From the NCBI GenBank assembly GCA_001780825.1, contig MFIX01000170.1, positions 2,072 to 27,987 on the forward strand: a DNA stretch of 25,916 bases, in the 5' to 3' direction. How positions within the stretch are numbered: the first letter of the stretch is position 1; each line of letters starts with the position of its first letter. Both the position numbers and the translations under genes were made by a program. Shown here one piece after another: positions 6,595-13,483 of this stretch. The DNA comes from Candidatus Glassbacteria bacterium RIFCSPLOWO2_12_FULL_58_11 (lineage in GTDB: Bacteria; Gemmatimonadota; Glassbacteria; GWA2-58-10). Under the pieces are notes generated by a model. That model saw nothing but the letters and a program-made list of their open reading frames with translations. It ran no database searches and was not told the DNA's origin.

Positions 6595-8367
6595 TCAGCC
6601 TGAGCTTTTCCGCTCCCGGGCCAGGTTTCTCCGGTTGACCCAGAGCATGAACAGCCCCAGCCCCAGCACGACTCCCCCGCCGATCAGGATTTTCAGCCTT
6701 TCGCTGAGCGGCTGGTTGATCAGCACCATCAGGCAGATCGCCAGTCCGGTAACCGTCGCCAGCTTGCCGATAAAACTCAACATCGAGAGCGCATCGATTG
6801 CCGAGGCAGACAGCTCGTCTTTCGCCACTACCGGAGTAGTGAACAGAGTGAAAAACTCCTTTATCTGGCGCTTCTTTTCCGGAGTGTCCTCGAAAAGATA
6901 GGCGCTGGCGAAAAACACGATATAGGTAATCACAAAGCTGAAAAACATGAACTCCGAGTACGGCAGATCGAGAAACAGGACCGAGAAGAGGTTAAAACAA
7001 AGGGCCGCAAAAAAGGAGATCAGCGCGGCCAGGCTGCCCCGCTTGGGGAAGAACAGCCCCAGCAGCAGGGGCACCACGATCGGTGTGGTGAAAATCTTAT
7101 CCATCAGCACCATGAAACGGAACGCTCCGCCGTGGGCGCTCATCGCCAGGGCCAGGCCGATAGCGAGTATCCCGATACCCAGCGTCGAAAGGCGGCCGAC
7201 AGTGAGCAGGTGACGGTCATCCGCATTTTTCCGGATTGTTTTGCGATAGATGTCATTGGTGAATATGCCCGAGATAAAATTCAGGGTGGAGTCAATCGAG
7301 CTCATACTGGCGGCGAATATCGCGGCAAACATGATTCCCACCAGCCCGTGGGGCAGCACGGCCAGGCAGGCGCTGACATAGGCCCCTTCGGCCGGGGCCT
7401 TGAGTGTCGTCCAGACCTGCGAAAGGTCCGGGTACAGGTGGCGCACGGCCAGCGGCGGAACGGACCAGACCGCGACACCGAATACGAAAAGGATCGTGCA
7501 GAGCAGCGCCACCCGCCGGGCGTCCTTTTCATCCGGTACGCTCCAGTAGCGCTGAACGATCGGATTGGTGTTGTAGCTGTGGATGTTGCTCACCAGCCAC
7601 ATCACCACGAAAAACAGGGTAACCGGTTCGCCCAGGATACTCTTCCCCTCCGGCAGGCTGAAACCGGCCGGCGTGTTGAATAGCTGCCCGACCGCCCCGA
7701 TACTGTTCAGCTTTAGCAGGATCAGGGGCACGATCAGCACGGCCATGGGGATGATTATCAGAAATGACAGAACATCGCAGGTGGCCACGGCCAGCAGCCC
7801 GCCGAAATAGCAGTAGGTCAGGATCACGATCCCGCTCACCAGGATGGTCAGCTGGACCGCGCTCACTTTGATGTCCCAGGGCAAACCCAGGGCGGCCAGG
7901 TTGACCTCGGAGATCCCCAGTGCGGCGGTGATAAAAATGCTCGTGGCCAGCAGGACCGTGCTGCAATAAAACAGGTTCATCGGGATGAAAAACCAGGACA
8001 TGAGCTGCTGGGCGGAGAGATTGAAACGGGTGGAGACGTATTCGAACATCGAGGTGACCCGCGCTCTCCTCCAGCGCTTGGCGAACAGCAGGTAGCCGGC
8101 GAAAGTCCCCAGCAGGCCGGTGCAGAGAGCGAGCATGCCGGTCGGACCCCGCTCATAGACCACGCCCGCGCCGCCGGTGAACATCCAGGCGCTGAATCCC
8201 GCCATGAACGCGCTTATCCCGCCGACCCACCAGGGGAGCTTGCTACCGCCCTTGAAAAAATCCTCCATGTTCTTGTTGTAATGCGAAAAAAAATGCCCGA
8301 TCCAGACCAGGGCAAGAAGGTAGGCGGCAATAATCAGGTAATCGATCGTTCCGGCTGCGTTGACCAA
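6595..8367 (-). CDS. Sodium:solute symporter (SSS family, TC 2.A.21)
   Basis: A 590-residue inner-membrane protein with about 13 hydrophobic helices. IDYLIIAAYLLALVWIG opens the first helix, MEDFFKGGSKLPWWVGGISA follows as in SSS proteins, and GFSAWMFTGGAG matches the unwound helix of the LeuT fold. FAASMSSIDSTLNF, at about residues 345-375, has the serine-rich sodium-site motif of the family. A hydrophilic segment near the C-terminus is followed by one more helix. The substrate cannot be read from sequence; SSS members carry sugars, sialic acid, amino acids or carboxylates. It diverges from the exported-protein cluster and is a candidate importer of its product. The start is TTG at 8367 behind a G-rich stretch; no ATG is available nearby, so the start is uncertain by a few codons. 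Confidence 0.93.
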   Translation of the reverse strand: MVNAAGTIDYLIIAAYLLALVWIGHFFSHYNKNMEDFFKGGSKLPWWVGGISAFMAGFSAWMFTGGAGVVYERGPTGMLALCTGLLGTFAGYLLFAKRWRRARVTSMFEYVSTRFNLSAQQLMSWFFIPMNLFYCSTVLLATSIFITAALGISEVNLAALGLPWDIKVSAVQLTILVSGIVILTYCYFGGLLAVATCDVLSFLIIIPMAVLIVPLILLKLNSIGAVGQLFNTPAGFSLPEGKSILGEPVTLFFVVMWLVSNIHSYNTNPIVQRYWSVPDEKDARRVALLCTILFVFGVAVWSVPPLAVRHLYPDLSQVWTTLKAPAEGAYVSACLAVLPHGLVGIMFAAIFAASMSSIDSTLNFISGIFTNDIYRKTIRKNADDRHLLTVGRLSTLGIGILAIGLALAMSAHGGAFRFMVLMDKIFTTPIVVPLLLGLFFPKRGSLAALISFFAALCFNLFSVLFLDLPYSEFMFFSFVITYIVFFASAYLFEDTPEKKRQIKEFFTLFTTPVVAKDELSASAIDALSMLSFIGKLATVTGLAICLMVLINQPLSERLKILIGGGVVLGLGLFMLWVNRRNLARERKSSG

Positions 8368-8390
8368 AGTCCCCCCTGCATTTACCGTAA

Positions 8391-8421
8391 ATTATTCTCG
8401 AAAATAATCCCGTTTGTACAA
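8391..8421 (-). promoter_or_regulatory. Candidate promoter with overlapping palindromic operator for the symporter
   Basis: The 18-base near-palindrome 8391-8408 (ATTATTcTCGAaAATAAT, one mismatched pair) lies 24 bases before the TTG start. On the minus strand TTGTAC (8421-8416) is a -35-like hexamer, and AATAAT within the palindrome is a -10-like hexamer at a long 19-base spacing. A repressor bound here would block transcription. Confidence 0.35.
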
Positions 8422-8625
8422 CTTATTAAACAGAGGCCGCCGCGGGCGGAAGGTATAGCCGGCTTTCCGGCCTGGAATATCAGCGGCAAGCTCAATGACT
8501 CTTCGGCGGGGTACTATGACAAGACGGAAATCCCGACAGATTTAATGTAATGTCCCCGGAAAGGCAAATGATTCGGGTCAGCTACGCGCAAAGATTCGGC
8601 TCAGGCGGTATTTGAAACCCGGCCA

Positions 8626-8661
8626 TTCTCAATCTTGAAAATCGATTTACGATATTGAGAA
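8626..8661. promoter_or_regulatory. 36-base dyad, candidate operator of the exported-protein cluster
   Basis: Outer arms TTCTCAAT (8626-8633) and ATTGAGAA (8654-8661) are exact inverted repeats. AAATCGATTT (8639-8648) is a perfect inner palindrome on the same centre (between 8643 and 8644). Fifteen of eighteen pairs match. The site is AT-rich, without a following T run, so a protein-binding site is likelier than a terminator. It lies about 155 bases before the TTG start of the first jelly-roll gene. Confidence 0.5.
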
Positions 8662-8816
8662 GGTTTCCGGGAAAATCGATAATGCAAATCTTTAAAATAA
8701 GGAAAGTTGAGAACTTTTGCCTTTTGGCATTTTTCCCTCATGCAATAATCAGACCTGCGGATCGCCGCTTTCCGGCAAAGATTCGACCTGCAACTTCCCG
8801 TTACCCGGAGCCCGAA

Positions 8817-9653
8817 TTGATTAACAGACCGAATGTTTGGCTCACGATCCTGATCTTTCTTTTCTCCCTCGGACTAACCCAAAGTCCGGCGGAAACAATT
8901 TTTTCCGATGATTTCGAAGCGGGCGAGCTGAAAGACCGCTGGCAGGAGGTCAATATCCGCAATGCCGAGGCCGGGGGGCTCGAGGCCCGTCCGCAGTACG
9001 TCCACTCCGGCAAGGCCTCGCTCAGGCTGACCTCCCTGGCAAATAACGGACAGGAGTCCGGCAGCCAGGTGATTCGCTGGTTCATGCCCGGCTACGGCCA
9101 CTTGTATTACCGCTGGTACGCCATGTTCGCCGAGGATTTTGACCAGGGCGACCTGATGCACTGGACCGGCTTCCGGGGCTGCCGGATCGATGACCGCTGG
9201 TCCGGTTTCGGCCGGGCCGGGATCAAGCCCGACGGGACGGACCGTTTCTCCACCGGCCTCGAGCCCTGGCGTGACTGGGGCCGCTACCCCGCGCCCGGAG
9301 CGCTCAATTTCTACTCCTATTTCCCGGAGATGAAACCCGACCGCGATGGGGTGCATTACTGGGGCAACCAGTTTTTCCCGGACAGCGCTTTTGTGGTCGA
9401 GCGCGGGCGCTGGTACTGTTTCGAGGTCATGCTAAAGGTAAACACGCCGGGCCAGCACGACGGCGAGCAGGCCTTCTGGGTGGATGGCCGGAAATTGCTT
9501 CAGGTTAACGGAATGCGCTGGCGGGATACCGAAATGCTCAAGCTCAACGCTTTAGTATTCGGAGTCTACATTCACCAGGCGCGGCGCAATAATACCTGCT
9601 GGTACGATGACCTGGTGATCGCCACCCACTATATCGGTCCCAAGACCGAGTGA
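8817..9653 (+). CDS. Secreted jelly-roll (concanavalin A/polysaccharide-lyase-like) protein 1
   Basis: A 278-residue exported protein from a TTG start at 8817 with GGAG six bases upstream. This start gives a normal Sec signal peptide (Arg4, hydrophobic 8-20, likely cleavage after Ser-Pro-Ala at 23-25). The frame is open upstream to 8655 (ATG at 8682), but that would bury the signal peptide behind some 45-55 odd residues. Mature features are SDDFEAGELKDRW (30-42), YYRWYAMF (97-104), NTPGQHDGEQAFWVDGR (209-225) and WYDDLVIATHYIGP (262-275). These match the beta-strand pattern of heparin-lyase/PL14/PL20-like jelly rolls, where 'N-T-P-G-x-x-D-G ... W-V-D-G' is typical. The next two genes are paralogues. 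It lacks the dockerin-like module they carry. Catalytic residues were not identified. Confidence 0.85.
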   Translation: MINRPNVWLTILIFLFSLGLTQSPAETIFSDDFEAGELKDRWQEVNIRNAEAGGLEARPQYVHSGKASLRLTSLANNGQESGSQVIRWFMPGYGHLYYRWYAMFAEDFDQGDLMHWTGFRGCRIDDRWSGFGRAGIKPDGTDRFSTGLEPWRDWGRYPAPGALNFYSYFPEMKPDRDGVHYWGNQFFPDSAFVVERGRWYCFEVMLKVNTPGQHDGEQAFWVDGRKLLQVNGMRWRDTEMLKLNALVFGVYIHQARRNNTCWYDDLVIATHYIGPKTE

Positions 9654-9769
9654 ATTTTCAGCGTTGACACTAATATAACTCGAGGAAAATTGAAGGATTT
9701 AGGAGGAGTACGGTCCGAGGTGTTTAAAGGACGCCCGGCTTTTCCAGTCCGCTAAATAAAGGAACTGCT

Positions 9770-11056
9770 ATGCGAAAGCTCATCCTTGCAGGCGCGCTTG
9801 CAGGCGCGGTCGCGGCGCTCGGGTTGGCCACCGCGCTCGCGGTCGAAAACCATCCCCAACCCACCGCCCAGCCCAGGGCCCTGCCCGCTGCGGCGGATGT
9901 CGAGTGGGGGCTGGCCAGAAATTACCCGGGCGATGCCGGCCTCCAGTCGGACAGCTCGGTCGTGTTCTTCGAGGATTTCGAGAACAGTACTGTGGCTGAC
10001 CTGGCCCAGCGCTGGAGCACGGTCAACAACAAGGACGGCAAGGTGCTGTCGTTCGTGGCGGACGGCCCGCCGGGGGGCACGGGCGCGCAAAGCCTCCAGA
10101 TGACTGGCACCAAGGGCCTGAACAACGGCGGCTACCTCTACAAGACCCTCGACCCGGGCTGTGACCAGCTTTACGTCCGCTTCTACGCGAAATTCGCCCC
10201 GGACGCTCCCTACGTGCACCATTTCGTCCAGCTCGGCAACGAATTCAACCCGCCACCCTATCCGATGGGTTTCGCCGGCTCTCGTCCCAACGGCTTCGAC
10301 CATTTTACCACCGCCCTGGACCTGGAGACCAACAATTACGAGGCCGCGCCCCCGGGCGCCTGGGTGTTGTATTCATACTGGCCCGAGATGCACAGTTGGC
10401 AAACTGATAATGGGGGGCCGGACGGGCGGCCGAACCCGTACTACGGCAACGTGTTCGGGCTCCTGCAACCGGTGCAGGCGCCGCGGGGCGAGTGGATCTG
10501 CCTGGAGCTGATGATCAAGTGCAACAGCGCGCCGGACAAGCGCGACGGGGAGGAGGCGTTCTGGGTCAACGGGCGCCTGATCGACCGCTGGGCCACCGGG
10601 ACACACACCGGCACCTGGTTCCGGGACAAGTTCCGTCTGGATGGGGTGTTCAACACCGACCCCAAGCCGTTCGAGGGCTTCATGTGGCGCAAAACGGACG
10701 CGCTCAAAGTCAACTACCTCTGGCTCCAGTACTACCTGGAGGGAGTGTACGATCTGCGGCCCAAGGATCCCACCATCACGGTCAACGGCCAGGTGGCCCG
10801 GGTCGAGTTCGACAACGTGGTGCTGGCCACCCAATATATCGGGCCAATCGCCACGGCGGCCGACACGCTTAAGACGGGCTGGGATTTCGACGAGGACGGG
10901 AAGTACGGGCTGGGAGACGTGTACCGGATGGTCAAGCTGCGCCTGGCCGATCCGCAGGACCCGCGTACGGACTACAACGGGGACGGGCGGGAGAGCGTGA
11001 CCGACGTAGTGGGTTTCCTGCTGGATATCCTGCGGGGACAGGTCCGGCAGGGGTAA
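9770..11056 (+). CDS. Secreted jelly-roll protein 2 with C-terminal dockerin-like module
   Basis: A 428-residue exported protein. AAAGGA (9758-9763) precedes the ATG. A Sec signal peptide covers about residues 1-25. The jelly-roll domain spans about 60-365, with VVFFEDFEN, LYVRFYAKF, DGEEAFWVNGR and VEFDNVVLATQYIGP aligning to the neighbouring paralogues. Residues 370-421 are dockerin-like: loop one has Asp372, Asp374, Asp376 and Asp383, loop two has Asp401, Asn403, Asp405 and Asp412, each the D-x-D/N-x-D-G-x6-D calcium-loop spacing, and the linker ADPQDPRTDYNGDG is almost repeated in the protein at 20181. It is likely a secreted carbohydrate-active or glycan-binding protein that could dock to a cohesin-like partner. 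Enzymatic activity is unproven. Confidence 0.88.
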   Translation: MRKLILAGALAGAVAALGLATALAVENHPQPTAQPRALPAAADVEWGLARNYPGDAGLQSDSSVVFFEDFENSTVADLAQRWSTVNNKDGKVLSFVADGPPGGTGAQSLQMTGTKGLNNGGYLYKTLDPGCDQLYVRFYAKFAPDAPYVHHFVQLGNEFNPPPYPMGFAGSRPNGFDHFTTALDLETNNYEAAPPGAWVLYSYWPEMHSWQTDNGGPDGRPNPYYGNVFGLLQPVQAPRGEWICLELMIKCNSAPDKRDGEEAFWVNGRLIDRWATGTHTGTWFRDKFRLDGVFNTDPKPFEGFMWRKTDALKVNYLWLQYYLEGVYDLRPKDPTITVNGQVARVEFDNVVLATQYIGPIATAADTLKTGWDFDEDGKYGLGDVYRMVKLRLADPQDPRTDYNGDGRESVTDVVGFLLDILRGQVRQG

Positions 11057-11438
11057 TCCGGTTTAGAATCGTTTTACCGGGGCTGCAGGAGCCGGAAAGC
11101 TGTAAGGTTCTCTTATTAGCGCGTGCAGGAGGCCAGTAAATTTCAGGCTGGCCTTGATAAATGCTCAAAGCTGCGGCAGGCCTTTGCGAGAAACCTCTCG
11201 CAGGTGCCTTGGCGAGACGGAGTAAAAGACTCAAGTTCCCAATATGACCTTTGATTCTTCCAGTAATGAAAGAACCAGAGCTATGCGCCAGCCTAGTGTA
11301 GATTCACGCATGATAATGCGCGATACTGATTTTTGCTTCATTTGCCATCAAAAGAAGTTAAAAAATTATCTTTGCCGCGACATGGCAGACAATTTCAAGC
11401 CTTGCGTAACAATCCTGAACAATTTCCCAAGAGATACC
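11057..11438. other. Leader region before jelly-roll protein 3, with hairpin and weak promoter
   Basis: An AT-richer stretch without good coding bias, although one frame is open from 11244. It contains a small inverted repeat (AGGCCAG 11130-11136, CTGGCCT 11148-11154), a strong hairpin at 11178-11209, and a weak promoter pattern, TTGCCA (11342-11347), 16 bases, AATTAT (11364-11369). No known riboswitch or RNA family was recognised. Confidence 0.45.
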
Positions 11439-13376
11439 ATGGACAATATTTTAGTCAGGAAACGATTCGCCAATAGCGGTGGCTCCTCCCCCGTTATCCT
11501 CGGCCGCATGGGCGGCCGGGGGCGTTCCACGGCGCGGCGCGCAGTATTGGCGGTCCTGCCGGCGCTCTGTCTTCTGCTGCCATCTCCGCGGCTCTCCGGC
11601 GACGACACCTCGACCCAGCCTTCCGTACCCCGGATCGACAAGGTGGAGCCGCTCGCTCAGCAGCCACAGGAGAACGATCCGACGGCTATCTGGTACGATA
11701 ATTTCAACACCGATAAGACCTATACCGAGACCTCGGGCGAGCTCGACGCGACTGAAAACTTCGGCCGGATCGGAAGCTCCCTGAAATGTTACTACGCCAA
11801 GGGCAGTCAGGGCGAAGGCAACCGCAAGGTGTTTTTCGGTGACAACCCCAACGGCGCATTGACCCGCAATGGAGAAAAATTCGACGAAATTTATTGGCGG
11901 ATTTATGTCAAGCACCAGGCCGGCTGGACAGGCGGCGGCCCGGCCAAGATGTCCCGGGCCACGAGCATTGTCGCTTCCAACTGGTCCCAGTCGATGATTT
12001 CCCATGTCTGGAGCAGCGGCGAGTCCCTGACCCTGGACCCGGCGAGCGGCGTGCCGGCGGGTGGCGACCGGGTTATCACCACTACCTATAACGATTTCGC
12101 CAATTTGAGGTGGCTGGGGAATAACCCGGTCTCGGAGATGAAAATCAGCTCGACCGCCGAATCCGGCTGGTGGGTTTGCGTCGAGGCGCGGGCCAAGCTC
12201 AATACTCCGGGTAAAAAAGACGGGGAGAACCAGCTCTGGATCGATGGGCGCCTGGAATGCGAGCGTCATAACCTGGACTGGCGCGGCAGCTACGATAAGT
12301 TCGGAATTAACGCCGTATTCCTGGAAGCTTATTGGAACGAGGGCGCTCCGGTGGAGGAATCGCGCTGGTACGACAACTTCGTGATCTCCACCCGGCCGAT
12401 CGGTCCGGTAACCACCCCGCGCAATCCCATCCTTTACAAGACGGTATACCAGGGGCCGGACCAGCAGACCGCCTGGGAGTGCGAAATCGCCTTGGACCGC
12501 GAGGGCAGCCGCGTGGTCTGGCGCTCCGGGCAGATCAGCGATCCGCGGACAGTCACTGTCAATACGACCAATGGCGCATTTGTGGGGATGCTGGCGGGCA
12601 AGACGCAACTCTCCGATGGCACCCATTATTATGCCAGGGCCCGCCAGCAGAGCAGCGGAGGGGTCTGGTCGGATTGGAGCCGCTGGCATCAGGAGTTCCT
12701 CACCGAGGGGATCGCCGGGCAATCCTCCTCAGGGTGCGATGTCGACCGGGACGGGGCGGTAAACATAGTGGATGTGATCCGCCTGCTCCTGCTGCAGCGT
12801 GACCATCCCGAGGACGGCCGCGGGGATTACGATGGCGACGGCCACGGGAGCCAGAACGATGCTGTCGCCCTGTTGAGCGATATGGCGGAGGAAAAGTGCG
12901 GCCTGAGCGGGGCGCTGCAGCTCGCCGCGGCCGGGAAATCCGGTTACGGGATCGAGCTGAGGGAACCATTGGAACCGCGGGACCGGCAGTGGCTGAAAGG
13001 TTTCTTATTCGAGCTGCCGTTCACGCCCGAGCAGAGAAACGCTTTCACCCTGCTGCTCAGCTCGACCGGCAGGCTGCCCGCATCTCCGGAGACTTTCTCC
13101 CTGGCCCAGAATACCCCTAACCCTTTTAATCCCCAGACCGCGATAACTTATACTTTGCCCGATAAATCCGCGCAGTATCATGTCTCCCTGAAGGTTTACG
13201 ACTTGCGCAACAGCCTGGTGAAAACCCTGGTGGATGAATTCAAGCCTCCCGGAACCTTTACCGTTTTCTGGGACGGGACTGATGAGAAGAACAACCCGGC
13301 CTCAAACGGCGTTTACCTCTACCGGCTGGAGGCGGGCGAGTTTGCGCAGACCCGGAAAATGGTGCTGCTGAGATAG
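11439..13376 (+). CDS. Secreted jelly-roll protein 3 with FN3-like, dockerin-like and FlgD-like sorting domains
   Basis: A 645-residue exported protein from the ATG at 11439. The frame is open back to 11244, but that part is AT-rich and unlike the rest. 11508 is another ATG just before the signal peptide (RRAVLAVLPALCLLLPS), and neither has a good ribosome site. Domains by nucleotide: jelly-roll about 11690-12410 (IWYDNFNTD, IYWRIYVKHQ, NTPGKKDGENQLWIDGR, RWYDNFVISTRPIGP); a fibronectin-III-like domain about 12420-12715; a dockerin-like module 12736-12890 (CDVDRDG and DYDGDG loops); and a C-terminal FlgD-Ig/type IX-like tail about 13100-13373 (NTPNPFNPQTAITYTLP, NPASNGVYLYRLEAG). Such tails are frequent in FCB-group bacteria and usually direct export or surface attachment. 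Two targeting or assembly modules in one protein is unusual. Confidence 0.87.
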   Translation: MDNILVRKRFANSGGSSPVILGRMGGRGRSTARRAVLAVLPALCLLLPSPRLSGDDTSTQPSVPRIDKVEPLAQQPQENDPTAIWYDNFNTDKTYTETSGELDATENFGRIGSSLKCYYAKGSQGEGNRKVFFGDNPNGALTRNGEKFDEIYWRIYVKHQAGWTGGGPAKMSRATSIVASNWSQSMISHVWSSGESLTLDPASGVPAGGDRVITTTYNDFANLRWLGNNPVSEMKISSTAESGWWVCVEARAKLNTPGKKDGENQLWIDGRLECERHNLDWRGSYDKFGINAVFLEAYWNEGAPVEESRWYDNFVISTRPIGPVTTPRNPILYKTVYQGPDQQTAWECEIALDREGSRVVWRSGQISDPRTVTVNTTNGAFVGMLAGKTQLSDGTHYYARARQQSSGGVWSDWSRWHQEFLTEGIAGQSSSGCDVDRDGAVNIVDVIRLLLLQRDHPEDGRGDYDGDGHGSQNDAVALLSDMAEEKCGLSGALQLAAAGKSGYGIELREPLEPRDRQWLKGFLFELPFTPEQRNAFTLLLSSTGRLPASPETFSLAQNTPNPFNPQTAITYTLPDKSAQYHVSLKVYDLRNSLVKTLVDEFKPPGTFTVFWDGTDEKNNPASNGVYLYRLEAGEFAQTRKMVLLR

Positions 13377-13483
13377 CCGGTCCTCGGTGAGCCTTGCCGG
13401 ACCGGATTCCAGTCTATTTACCCGGCTCCCGGTATCAGGATATATCTTTCCCTGAACAATTCTCAATTACTCTTAGGAGTATT

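Larger units (their letters stand above)
8368..8816. other. Intergenic region between the symporter and the exported-protein cluster
   Basis: This gap contains the symporter promoter/palindrome (8391-8421), a stretch at about 8430-8550 with coding-like codon use but no start or recognisable family, and the large dyad at 8626-8661. From 8662 to 8816 one frame stays open into the downstream gene, but its residues do not look like an exported protein's N-terminus. I treat it as leader. Confidence 0.5.

Noticed and set aside
9664..9692. TTGACA at 9664-9669 as a promoter for jelly-roll protein 2
   Set aside because: No acceptable -10 hexamer at 16-18 bases; the nearby TATAAC is only four bases away.
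11244..11438. N-terminal extension of jelly-roll protein 3
   Set aside because: AT-rich codons unlike the rest of the gene, and it would bury the signal peptide more than 90 residues in.
11451..12722. 423-codon open frame on the minus strand
   Set aside because: Antisense to jelly-roll protein 3; the plus-strand frame has recognisable domains and the minus one does not.
13377..13405. CCGGTCC/GGACCGG inverted repeat after jelly-roll protein 3 as a terminator
   Set aside because: The stem is only 7 bp with a 15-base loop and no T run follows, so termination is not supported.
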